A stretch of 64,000 nt of DNA from Acestrorhynchus altus (lineage: Eukaryota; Chordata; Actinopteri; Characiformes; Acestrorhynchidae). The stretch spans positions 28,899,889-28,963,888 of the forward strand of contig CM067510.1 of the NCBI GenBank assembly GCA_034509495.1, written 5' to 3'. Made by a program: the position numbers and the translations under genes. Below, one piece after another: positions 23,301 through 28,761 of this stretch. Each line of letters begins with the position of its first letter. Within the stretch, counting starts at the first letter, position 1. Under the pieces are notes generated by a model. The model saw only the letters and a list, made by a program, of their open reading frames with translations, did not search any database and was not told the origin of the DNA.

Positions 23301-24019
23301 TGTGAACACAGTCTAATACAATTGTGCATTGACATGGAGAGTCTCTTTCTGCTGGTTGTATATATACAGTATATATACAGAAACATACATGGATGGAAAA
23401 CTAACCAATTAAAGGTCAACTCTGTCATTATCTACCCCTCTCAGATGACCCGTGTGTAGGTGACAAATCCATTTTCTGCCAAATGGAGGTTTTGGCGCGC
23501 TATTGTGCCATCCCAGGCTACAACAAGCTGTGCTGCGAGTCCTGTAATAAGAAACTGGACATTAGCACTGCAGCACCTGGCCTCTACGCGTCTGCCTCAC
23601 TGCAGCCACCGCTGAGCCTGACTGCCCAACCACCCTCCTCTAGCCCCAAGCCCTCCATCCTGTCGACTACACCAGCTCCGCTAACCCACACAGCTAAAAC
23701 CAGTGACAAGAAACCACGCTCCACTGTGCAGAGCCTAACTGCGGCCATCGTGAGCTCCAAACTCATCAGCGCTTCACCAACTGAGGAGGTCTCCACCCAG
23801 CTATCCCCCGCCAACACCTCCTGTGGTCCACCTCTACCTCTAGCGCAAAGCACTAGTGCTACCATTATCGGCACCATTTTACCCTCTCAGGACTCAGACA
23901 GGAAGAAGGAGAAAGCGAAACCTCGAAACAGCACTTTAGTCTCTTCGACCTCGGTCCAGACAGGCACGGACAGAGCTAAGAGAGACTGGCACAATAGGAA
24001 CTTACCAGTGGTCACATGA
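606..24019 (+). CDS. adamts14: adamts14-like procollagen N-proteinase, 3' part of gene (15 exons)
   Basis: Spliced gene whose exons are 606-749, 1903-2035, 4977-5090, 9378-9526, 9820-9992, 10361-10494, 10639-10762, 11525-11605, 12573-12736, 12953-13118, 15721-15853, 19843-20050, 20395-20527, 21899-21994 and 23445-24019. Every intron is GT-AG, all phases join, and the product has 841 residues in the window. Domain order is metalloprotease end, disintegrin-like, TSR1, cysteine-rich, spacer, TSR2-4, PLAC, low-complexity tail. The family consists of secreted zinc proteases; ADAMTS2/3/14 remove the N-propeptide of fibrillar procollagens. I prefer ADAMTS14 over ADAMTS2 or ADAMTS3 because of MNQVMHDGTRCSY, KNQVTGSFILN, AQWRTGAWSQCS, EGIQQRQVVCRT and a linker exon ending LNKIS before the PLAC domain; the PLAC sequence alone looks equally like ADAMTS3. 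The 5' exons lie outside the window. Family recognition is from memory, not a search. Confidence 0.9.
750..1902 (+). other. Intron with no clear element
   Basis: AT-rich intronic sequence. Open frames on both strands around 1545-2062 are short and show no family signature. About 1130-1250 resembles 22545-22685, perhaps an old shared repeat. Confidence 0.5.
1903..2035 (+). CDS. adamts14: adamts14 exon: metalloprotease to disintegrin-like junction
   Basis: The acceptor is tttgtccacag and the donor gtgagt. After completing a split His codon it encodes SYDCLLDDPF and, at its end, EQCRFDFGVGYKMCTA, the conserved start of the ADAMTS disintegrin-like domain. It ends in phase 0. Confidence 0.9.
2083..3697 (+). 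mobile_element. Decayed Tc1-like transposon with nested solo LTR
   Basis: The ends are imperfect inverted repeats: tacagtggtttgtgaaagtt on the left, and gttcacaaacgttcaagcag on the right. The frame 2824-3096 encodes a Tc1 DDE transposase fragment (GSIMVWGCFAASGPGQLTII, then KVKVLEWPSSDLKPIE), ending early. It is disrupted by an LTR at 3182-3528 and is inactive. Confidence 0.75.
3182..3528 (-). mobile_element. Solo LTR, gypsy-like, with 5-bp target duplication
   Basis: It runs between terminal TGTaacg and tgTGACA and is flanked on both sides by gaaac (3177-3181 and 3529-3533), a perfect 5-base target-site duplication. Read on the minus strand it shares gtcttatttgtaaccctg with the LTRs at 16222, 17935 and 35155. 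It sits inside the Tc1-like element, so it is younger. Confidence 0.75.
3955..4225. repeat. Palindromic GGTCA-rich repeat (family G)
   Basis: Many spaced ctggtcat / ctggtcaacc words form an element with self-complementary arms. Related copies are at 25310-25740, 31560-31745 and 63520-63985. It is probably a non-autonomous DNA element with internal expansion. Confidence 0.55.
4455..4815. repeat. Degenerate tandem repeat with agcaaccacatagcaac units
   Basis: Units of about 30-35 bases built on cctagcaaccacatagcaac, with irregular spacing. The same unit recurs at 5395-5850, and in inverted sense at 21560-21690, so three introns of adamts14 carry it. The minus-strand frames through it are low-complexity. 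Confidence 0.65.
4901..4970. repeat. (CT)n microsatellite at splice acceptor
   Basis: A near-pure CT repeat of about 70 bases that ends six bases before the acceptor of the exon at 4977, so it serves as the polypyrimidine tract. Confidence 0.9.
4977..5090 (+). CDS. adamts14: adamts14 exon: disintegrin-like domain
   Basis: Thirty-eight codons, phase 0 on both sides, starting FRTYDPCKQLWCSHPDN and ending GTECAPGK before the donor gtgagg. The cysteine spacing is typical of the ADAMTS disintegrin-like module. The acceptor sits directly after a roughly 70-base CT repeat. Confidence 0.9.
5395..5850. repeat. Degenerate tandem repeat with agcaaccactt units
   Basis: Second block of the agcaacc family, with units such as gcatagcaaccacttggaac. 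The 190-residue minus-strand frame over it is a by-product of the repeat. Confidence 0.65.
5851..6880 (+). other. Intron with no clear element
   Basis: No conserved frame, terminal repeat or RNA gene recognised between the agcaacc repeat and the CA tract. Confidence 0.45.
6891..7440. repeat. (CA)n tract and long imperfect (AGT)n trinucleotide repeat
   Basis: A CA tract at 6891-6977 is followed by about 450 bases dominated by agtagt / agtagc / agtatt triplets, to about 7440. The 114-residue poly-Leu frame on the minus strand is translation of this repeat. Confidence 0.85.
7647..7689. repeat. (GAA)n trinucleotide microsatellite
   Basis: About 14 gaa units in an intron of adamts14. Purine-only GAA runs can form triplex DNA; the length here is modest. 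Confidence 0.85.
8790..9140. repeat. Non-autonomous DNA transposon relic (family P)
   Basis: It starts near tatacactgtatgcccaaa and includes agctgtggagcagtggaact and gtggaaagtcttctttgg. Related sequence is at 52385-52600, and the terminal form tatacactatatggacaaaa is at 43875. No transposase is visible. Confidence 0.5.
9378..9526 (+). CDS. adamts14: adamts14 exon: end of disintegrin domain and thrombospondin repeat 1
   Basis: It encodes WCFKGHCIW and then the central type 1 repeat GGWSSWGKFGSCSRTC with GGVRSRSRQCNNP. The tryptophans and the CSRTC core are the usual TSR1 signature. The acceptor is ctctctttag and the donor gtgagt; it ends inside an Ala codon. Confidence 0.9.
9568..9730. repeat. 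hAT-like MITE, right part lost
   Basis: It starts caggggtcaccaacccta and has the gttttaactccaacccaaat and ggttgaatctaaagcaagag arms of a common fish hAT-type MITE. The right end runs into the CT repeat before the exon at 9820. Confidence 0.5.
9731..9816. repeat. (CT)n-rich microsatellite at splice acceptor
   Basis: Interrupted CT repeat ending just before the acceptor of the exon at 9820. It is the only polypyrimidine tract there. Confidence 0.9.
9820..9992 (+). CDS. adamts14: adamts14 exon: TSR1 end and cysteine-rich region
   Basis: It encodes PAYGGRDCPGSAFDYQMC, NTEECPGPYEDFRAQQC and then WLPYEHPD, the start of the cysteine-rich region. The acceptor ccctctag follows a long CT-rich microsatellite. 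The donor is gtaaga, phase 1. Confidence 0.9.
10105..10290. repeat. Minisatellite, about 43-bp unit (family M)
   Basis: Four units built on tttctaataaagtggccagt gagtggaa.cacaaggtaggtg. The same unit recurs at 20113, 26738, 27515, 32190, 34425 and 36505. Confidence 0.75.
10334..10355. repeat. (TG)n tract at splice acceptor
   Basis: About 11 TG units, ending directly before ttacag of the exon at 10361. Confidence 0.9.
10361..10494 (+). CDS. adamts14: adamts14 exon: cysteine-rich region
   Basis: It encodes AHKCELSCRSKETGEIVV, MNQVMHDGTRCSY and SVCARGECL. The HDGTRC and CARGEC blocks are standard in ADAMTS cysteine-rich domains, and MNQV favours ADAMTS14. The acceptor gttacag follows a (TG)n tract. 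Confidence 0.9.
10571..10632. repeat. (CT)n microsatellite at splice acceptor
   Basis: About 30 pure TC units, followed by gtctcag and the exon at 10639. Frames of alternating Arg-Glu or Ser-Leu across it are not genes. Confidence 0.9.
10639..10762 (+). CDS. adamts14: adamts14 exon: cysteine-rich region end
   Basis: It encodes HVGCDKEVGSYKQEDKCGVC followed by EGDNSHCRTVK. The usual family sequence has GGDN; here the first Gly is Glu, as read from the sequence. The acceptor tgtctcag follows about 60 bases of CT repeat, and the donor is gtgacc. Confidence 0.9.
11525..11605 (+). CDS. adamts14: adamts14 exon: spacer domain, first part
   Basis: An 81-base exon, phase 1 on both sides, encoding LLKMFDIPAGARHIIIEE and NETSPHII. 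KxxxIPxGARHI is the standard start of the ADAMTS spacer. Confidence 0.9.
11848..12300. mobile_element. Non-autonomous DNA transposon fragment
   Basis: It begins acaaccccagttccaacaaa gttgggcc, a terminal sequence common in fish DNA elements. The matching right end is missing. Family not assigned. Confidence 0.5.
12573..12736 (+). CDS. adamts14: adamts14 exon: spacer domain, middle
   Basis: It encodes VKNQVTGSFILNAKGDEVK, SGLEWEYLVE and ETLKTAGPLHEGIVVL. The KNQVTGSFILN and LKTAGPL stretches match ADAMTS14 better than ADAMTS2 or ADAMTS3 as I recall them. The acceptor is gcttcccag, the donor gtaagt. Confidence 0.9.
12953..13118 (+). CDS. adamts14: adamts14 exon: spacer end and start of TSR2
   Basis: It encodes VVPREDDTKISLTYKYIIHE, NNNVLLAELDTYEWALK and then NWSQCTKPCGGG, the start of the second thrombospondin repeat. 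The acceptor is tctgcag and the donor gtgtgt, phase 1. Confidence 0.9.
13430..13560 (+). mobile_element. Tc1/mariner transposase N-terminal relic
   Basis: A short stretch translating to MAKAKELSKDTQDKIVDLHR and then TGMGYRTIGKQAG, the helix-turn-helix start of a Tc1-like transposase. Nothing else of the element is kept. Confidence 0.65.
13768..13862 (-). repeat. tRNA-derived SINE head (family B)
   Basis: On the minus strand it has a box A-like tggcgcaacag and a perfect box B ggttcgattcc inside a five-pair T stem (ctggg / cccag). There is no proper D or anticodon arm, so it is a SINE head rather than a tRNA. Confidence 0.6.
13905..14610 (-). mobile_element. LINE fragment, endonuclease to RT region, broken
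   Basis: Minus-strand pieces read FLANVQSLANKMNELRL (the usual start of a LINE endonuclease), PWMNAEVHLLLKAFNAAFR (the endonuclease-RT linker), and FLKKFKKDHL ... IVTKIYCCTIESVLTHC (C-terminal). They lie in different frames with internal deletions. Confidence 0.65.
15300..15480. repeat. Dispersed repeat shared with 41200-41380
   Basis: Shares ggtacactacccaaa, gtagcctctgagag and cctgtaatcat / acatatctgcctgag words with the 41.2 kb copy. Class not identified. Confidence 0.55.
15681..15715. repeat. (TG)n tract at splice acceptor
   Basis: Nearly pure TG repeat ending five bases before the exon at 15721. Confidence 0.9.
15721..15853 (+). CDS. adamts14: adamts14 exon: thrombospondin repeat 2
   Basis: It encodes IQYTKYGCRRKSDGRLVHR, NKKPKPIRKRCNVNEC and SPPA. 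The basic KPKPIRKRC segment is typical of the ADAMTS2/3/14 group. The acceptor gtctcag follows a (TG)n tract. The donor is gtatgt. Confidence 0.9.
16222..18339 (+). mobile_element. Gypsy-like LTR retroelement, internal part mostly lost
   Basis: Two direct LTRs (16222-16602 and 17935-18339) each run TGTCATGTAT to ...GTGACA or CTGACA and share long stretches (cttgttttggtctc, aatgttctctagta, caagtacttccacttcccac). The 1.3 kb between them lacks gag-pol frames. A purine-rich agggaggtg precedes the right LTR. Flanks acaaa and aaaaa differ by one base, so a 5-base duplication is only probable. It lies in the intron before the exon at 19843. Confidence 0.7.
17221..17355 (+). repeat. 27-bp tandem repeat, five copies, in frame
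   Basis: Exact period of 27 at starts 17221, 17248, 17275, 17302 and 17329, with unit gtgtccaggaggcggagcct plus seven bases. On the plus strand it stays open and encodes a nine-residue repeat of the type VQEAEPSDG. It lies in the internal part of the LTR element. Confidence 0.85.
18860..19370 (+). mobile_element. Mariner-like transposon relic (family N)
   Basis: Contains caggaactgagtgagaa, attcaacctacatgggttgg and the end motif ggctcaataaatattgcc. The same blocks recur at 27640, and in reverse at 39660 and 51670. The coding part is broken. Confidence 0.6.
19777..19837. repeat. (TG)n tract at splice acceptor
   Basis: About 30 pure TG units ending five bases before the exon at 19843. Confidence 0.92.
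19843..20050 (+). CDS. adamts14: adamts14 exon: thrombospondin repeat 3
   Basis: It encodes WVVEEWSPCSKTCGSQ, a possible N-glycosylation site NGT, RPESRKAC, and CPAQWRTGAWSQ, which opens the fourth repeat. The acceptor ttgcag comes directly after about 60 bases of (TG)n. Confidence 0.9.
20113..20262. repeat. Minisatellite, about 43-bp unit (family M)
   Basis: Four units of ataaagtggccagtgagtgg plus aagtacaaggtaggtgtttc, as at 10105. Confidence 0.78.
20313..20388. repeat. (TG)n-rich tract at splice acceptor
   Basis: TG repeat with single-base interruptions, ending at the cctgcag acceptor of the exon at 20395. Confidence 0.9.
20395..20527 (+). CDS. adamts14: adamts14 exon: thrombospondin repeat 4
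   Basis: It encodes CSVSCDEGIQQRQVVCRT, a Ser-rich NSSS stretch, and CEGEKPESVSICKLPPCPG. The EGIQQRQVVCRT block is a close ADAMTS14 match. The acceptor cctgcag follows a TG-rich tract. Confidence 0.9.
20775..21552 (+). mobile_element. Deleted Tc1/mariner-type element
   Basis: Inverted ends: tacaccatgttccacgttat tatgcaaa on the left and, reversed, tacactgcaatccaaattat tatgcaaa on the right, each beginning with TA. Inside are relics of a small transposase helix-turn-helix part, with most of the gene deleted. About 780 bases. Confidence 0.65.
21560..21690. repeat. agcaacc-family repeat, inverted
   Basis: Reads ggttgctatggt, gttgctgagtgg and so on, the reverse complement of the units at 4455 and 5395. 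Confidence 0.5.
21899..21994 (+). CDS. adamts14: adamts14 exon: linker between TSR4 and PLAC
   Basis: A 96-base exon encoding EPSFPTPTVDLINSYSTDGE and ending LNKIS. It has no domain signature. A linker ending NKISS before the PLAC domain is what I remember of ADAMTS14, which is why this exon supports the assignment. The acceptor is ttttacag and the donor gtgagt, phase 1 on both sides. Confidence 0.85.
22960..23320. repeat. Probable MITE
   Basis: Repeated gatctgagcatt / atctgatttag / gtatgaaagtgg words, and the closing ggtaatgtgaacacagtct typical of a fish hAT-type MITE. Ends not resolved. The remaining intron 21995-22950 shows nothing recognisable. Confidence 0.4.
23445..24019 (+). CDS. adamts14: adamts14 last exon: PLAC domain and Ser/Thr/Pro-rich tail
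   Basis: It encodes the six-cysteine PLAC module: DPCVGDKSIFCQMEVLARYC and then IPGYNKLCCESC. About 150 residues rich in Ser, Thr, Ala and Pro follow, to a TGA at 24017-24019. Near the end is RAKR (23972-23983), a match to a furin-type R-x-K-R site, eleven residues before the end. The tail resembles other ADAMTS tails only in composition. Confidence 0.88.
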
Positions 24020-24800
24020 GCGGGAAGTGTGACAGTGCTGCTTAGCATCGCTGCTGACTAACTGGGGCCGATTTTTTCCGATGACGTCACCTCTTGGACT
24101 TTTTATTCGTGTTTTATTTTGTGTTTTTGTAAACTCTTCATGCCAGTGGACTTGAGACCAGTTATGGGTTACCTCAGGCCTCTAACCACATCACCAACAG
24201 GGTGAAGCTACAGGCATTAACTGTTAGAACCGTGTCTCCCAGCATCGTCTGCAGTGCGTGAGAAATGGAAATAAGGACAAAACAAAAAAAAAAACAAGAA
24301 GAAACCTCCTAATTGAAAGGTGCTGTAATGATAGATGACTCTGAACAATGTGTCGAAATGCAGTGACTGCTTTGCTAGTGTACAAGCTTTGATCAGCTGT
24401 TCCCCCCCAAGTGCAAAAGAACTACTAGCTGTGGTCCAGGCCAGCGTGAGCGTTTGCTGGGGAAGCACCAAATTTGACAACACTACCAAATTACTACTCC
24501 AGTGATGAGTGATATTCAGCTGATTTCACTATTGCAGTCAATCAGTTCAAAAGGAACGTCCGACTAGGTCTATGTTTATTATGAAAACGACCCATCGTAC
24601 AATATATGGACATGATAGTCATTTGTGCTGACCTCAGTTTTACCCAGACAATGACAAACACAACCAATCATCTTTTGTGCTGTTCCCATGGAGCTGAGAG
24701 GGCCCAAGAAACGCCCAACAGTGGCAGAAAACCATACACCTCCCAAGCTACACCATCTGTCCAAAAGTTTGTGAACACCCCAATGCATTTGAATAAATGC
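24020..24800 (+). other. adamts14: adamts14 3' untranslated region (extent uncertain)
   Basis: Non-coding sequence after the stop codon. A candidate AATAAA polyadenylation signal is at 24792-24797, but it lies in what looks like transposon-derived sequence from about 24755, so the true transcript end is open. A TGACGTCA palindrome is at 24082-24089. Confidence 0.3.
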
Positions 24801-24978
24801 ATGCAATTGAATTATTTCATTCAATTACTTTAAATGGCACCTATTGCTGATACAGATGTGCACACACGCTGATTATCTAGTCCCTATAGACAAATACTGC
24901 CAATAGAATGAGGACTAGGGATTTTTATACCTTATCATTCAAAAAACCCCAAAGAAAATCTAAATATGTTCCTTTGTA

Positions 24979-25786
24979 ATGTACTGGTGCATCTCTATAT
25001 TAGAATACTGTAAAAGTCTTTCATTCATAATTTAAATTTAAATTTGAAAAGGTAAAATATTTTCTACTCATTATGTTTAAAGTGACAATTTTGTACTGCT
25101 TGTTGTTCTGGAGCTGTTTATTCAAACTCCAAATGAAATATTTTAATAATGAGAGAAACTGAATTTCTGATTCTAATGAGCTCTAAGCCAAACTGATCGA
25201 GTAAAACAGAAAAAGGCTTGAAATATTTCACTTTACAATTAATATAATACATCTAATAGTTTATCTTTTTAAATAAAATAACAGCATGTCCAACTCAAGC
25301 TTAGGGTATGATTTTGTTTGGAATATGATGGTTTAACTGGTCTACAAGCAGTACAGAACAGCCTGACCAATCTAGTCCACCAGTCTTACCATCTTAACAA
25401 TCTGGTCGTTTAGCATGACCAGCTTGACCAAAATGGTAGAAACTTGACCAGTCTGGTTGACCGACTTCACCAAGTAGGTCAACTATTGTGAGAAGTTTGA
25501 CCAGTCTGTGTGACTAGCATGACCAGCTTAAGCAATTTGGTTGACCAGCATGACCATTTTGACCAAGCCGGTCAACCAGCATGACCAAAATCAAACTCTA
25601 TGCTGGCCAAGAGCTGTTAAATCGGCTAGTTTACCAGTATAGTGTATGTTTATACATTGATGACCAGCGTTTCAACCACTTTAACAATTAAAGACCAGCT
25701 TAGACCCTCTGGAATCTTAAGATGGATTTTTCAGCAGGGGAACACAAACCGTTTCACAGTATTCTAAGTGTGTGAGATGCACTTGT
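24979..25786. mobile_element. Non-autonomous DNA element with nested GGTCA repeat
   Basis: Outer inverted ends tactggtgcatctctatatt agaatactgtaaaag and, reversed, caagtgcatctcacacactt agaatactgtgaaac. The left inner part (tgagctctaagccaaactga) recurs at 43745. A family G repeat fills about 25310-25740 and split the element. Confidence 0.6.
25310..25740. repeat. GGTCA-rich palindromic repeat (family G), nested
   Basis: Rich in gaccagcatgacca and ggtcaaccag words, ending in a tttttcagcaggg terminus as at 31740. It interrupts the element at 24979-25786. Confidence 0.55.
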
Positions 25787-26737
25787 TTATCAGTAAAAAT
25801 TCAATGATTAAACAGTTGCTTGGTTAGAATTTTGATTTGGGAATTCAGTGCTTCTGTAGTGATCTCTGCTTCTCACACACAGCAAAGTCACTTGGATTTA
25901 GCTTTGTTTTTAGCTTATCAGTCCCTCGTAGTCGGTAACTACTCTCTTTACTGCTGTAAGAGACTTCATTACCACCGTTGCCCTAAACCTCCACCTTTAC
26001 TAATGCTGAAAGACATGTCACACGTCCTGAAGTCCCATTTCAGCTGTGAGAATGTCCAGTTCTGGAAGCTTAGAAGCTCTCCTTGGTGCTCTTATTGTTA
26101 GAGAAGCAAAAACCGTAGTGAGGTACATACTGTCTGTGAAATTCCATACTTCAAAATACAGTGCATGATCACGGCTGTTTTTGTGGAACTCAAATATGCT
26201 TTAATGGATGAAATAAAAAAATAGGTAATGAATTTTTAAAAAGCTGATATATTTTTGGAGTGATATTGTATATACTGTAAATTTTAGTAGCTGAGAAGCA
26301 TGTAGTGTGCGGAGGTAATCCTGGACAGACTTGGAGACATGGGTCAGATATGGGTCAGTCTGGCGGCTATGTGTCATCTCCCACTTACAGTTTACCCCGT
26401 ATTGTTTATTGTATAGTTATTGTATATATATGAATGAGAGCTTTAAATGTTAATATTTATTAAATTTTTAAGTTGTAGGAAGATGAAATACATGTAAATA
26501 TACATGTTGAAAACACGTTTCTGTGTATTTGTTTGTGTTTATTTTTGTCATTTGTTCAAAGTTAGCACTGCAGTGGTCAGTCCCACGTAGCTCTTTTACT
26601 TTTATACTCTTCGACACTGTAGCCCGTCTGTTGGTGCGCAGTGTATTAGTCGTCCTCTTACCCTTCATCAGGGGTCAGTTTCTGCCTTTGGGGGCACTCT
26701 TACCTGGACAATTTAAGATGCACACTTGAACTGTAAT

Positions 26738-26815
26738 GTAGGTGTTTCTGTTAAAGTGGCCAGTGAGTGGAAGCACAAGGTAAGTGTTTCTAATAAAGTG
26801 GCCAGTAAGTGTGGA
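26738..26815. repeat. Minisatellite (family M), two units
   Basis: Two units of gtttctgttaaagtggccag and tgagtggaagcacaaggtaa. Confidence 0.7.
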
Positions 26816-27514
26816 ATAAACTTTGTTCTTTTCCTTCACATAATGTGGACTAATGATAATGAATATTAATTAAGTTGTAATAAGACGAGATTTCAGAGAT
26901 ATCAACCCTGCCTGCTATATGAAATTGAACATTAATTCCAAGCACAAAGCAGCCTGGACAAACCTTCCATCAACAATGACACAGATATAATGGATATGTA
27001 TTTATAGGGGGCCATTGGTCTCCAAATTGTAGTACTTCCAGACTCCCCTCTGTTCTCTTAATGGCCAGGTTTATTGAGGCCAGCAGTGCAGCTGAACCTT
27101 GTGGAGCTGAGTGTAAACCTCTAATCAGAAACTAGTGTGAGGTGATGAAATTCCTTTGTGCATCGTTGCCACATTTAGCTTCTAGGTCACTTCATCCAGA
27201 CTGGACAAAGAACACCAACAGTGGACTGTTCTTTTCATCCAGAAGGCATTAATGAAGCTGCTGGATGGAAGTGTTGGTCTCAGGCACAGTTCTTTTGAGC
27301 TCTCAGAAGAACACAAACACAGCGAGGCTCTTGCTGGGTCTGCCTTGGGTTTGTTTGTCTTCTCTTACCACAGCTGTTGAGAAACAAAGAGATTTATCCA
27401 GTGTGGATGGAGGTGTTGACCTTTGAAGAGTGACATCAACTCACAATATGTGCACTTGTATAAAAAGTAAATTAGAATTTCTCATACTGTCTGACTCATA
27501 TATCCCAATGTAAA

Positions 27515-27592
27515 CACAATGTATTTCTAATAAAGTGGCCAGTGAGTGGAATCACAAGGGAGGTGTTTCTAATAAAGTGGCCAGTGAGGAAG
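27515..27592. repeat. Minisatellite (family M), two units
   Basis: Two units of tttctaataaagtggccagt gagtgg, directly before a mariner-like relic. Confidence 0.7.
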
Positions 27593-27639
27593 CCTGAGAG
27601 AGGTGTTATAAATAATGTTATTGGACGCTCTATCAACAC

Positions 27640-27840
27640 TCCACCCGTCCCACACCATCTGCAGGAACTGAGTGAGAAGATTCAACCTGCATGGGATGGA
27701 TTATTGCAAGACACCATAAAACACCTCTACAACTCCATGCCGAGACATCTAGCATGTTGCATTAAACCATACAGCATACTGAGACACCACTTCTGTATGT
27801 GTGGCTCAATAAATATTGCCCTAATCAGGTTTTCTAAACC
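27640..27840 (+). mobile_element. Mariner-like relic (family N)
   Basis: Shares ctgcaggaactgagtgagaa and tgtggctcaataaatattgc with the copy at 18860. It lies between the convergent genes. Confidence 0.55.
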
Positions 27841-28130
27841 TACATTAGATACCCTTGTTTTACACCAAAAGCATGCAGAGGTGGGGTTTAGTGACATGTG
27901 GGCAGGGTAGGAAGGTTACATACATGTGTAATCTAAAATATGAACATAAACCTTTTCTTGGTTCTCAGTTTTGAGGATCACCGTGGTAACACTGATTTTA
28001 TATTTGTGTAAGGACGGGACAAACCTACAGCAGTTAAGAGTGCAGGGAATGAGCAGACACTGAGCTGGAAATAGAGAAAGTTTTATCAAGTTTATGCTTG
28101 TGAGAGTGTCAATAATGCACACATTCTTTA

Positions 28131-28400
28131 CAGCAATAGTTCAGCTAAAAAATTCTCCAATTTCTCCCAGTCCTCTCACTCCCTCTACCCCAGTATAACT
28201 AATGGAAATTTACAGCCCATCAAAAAGTGCGGCATTAACGACATGCTTGAACCACCATACATTTTCCTAAAACCATGTGTAGATGTTCAGTAATCTATAC
28301 AGGTACTGTATAACAATCGTACTCAATTAAAAGAGCATGAACTGTACTCGAGAGAGAAAAAATCTTCCAAAAATGTAGCTGAACTATCGCTTTAATTGAT
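28131..28400. repeat. MITE with inverted ends
   Basis: Starts caatagttcagctaaaaaat and, reversed at the other end, reads ttaaagcgatagttcagcta. This is a common fish MITE terminal type. It sits downstream of the star2 stop codon and may be in its 3' untranslated region. Confidence 0.5.
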
Positions 28401-28644
28401 AAATATGAACATTTTAGATCTAAATTTTAATTTTAAATTTAAGCAGGGCTGATTTATAGTCACAGGTGGTTTCAGCCCTGAAATTAGGTATGTATATTCT
28501 AATCTGTTCAGCATCTGTCAGTGTGTGATATCAGGGGCAGGTGTGTTAAATTGGGTGCTACAGACTCTCATATCTGCAAGGGAACACTTTGATTGATATA
28601 AGTGAGTCTATGCACAGCGGTGTGTCCAAAGTCGGGGGTGTGTG

Positions 28645-28761
28645 TCAGTGGCAGCAACAGGCTTGTTTGCCCCCCGCTGCCAGGCGCCGCCGCAGGTGTC
28701 TAGTGAAGTCCATCTGAGCTTGGGGGAGAGCCTTGTTCACCAGGGATTTGGGAATCCAGCC
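28645..28761 (-). CDS. star2: star2 exon 7: C-terminal helix and stop
   Basis: It encodes GWIPKSLVNKALPQAQMDF and then TRHLRRRLAAGGKQACCCH before TGA (28647-28645). The first part is the conserved StAR C-terminal helix that closes the sterol pocket. The last residues, with three Cys, are specific to this sequence. The acceptor is cctctgcag; intron 6 is about 3.1 kb. Confidence 0.9.
   Translation of the reverse strand, partial: GWIPKSLVNKALPQAQMDFTRHLRRRLAAGGKQACCCH

Noticed and set aside
23445..24019. Assigning the gene to adamts3 from the PLAC sequence
   Set aside because: The PLAC domain alone fits adamts3, but the cysteine-rich, spacer, TSR4 and linker blocks fit ADAMTS14 better.
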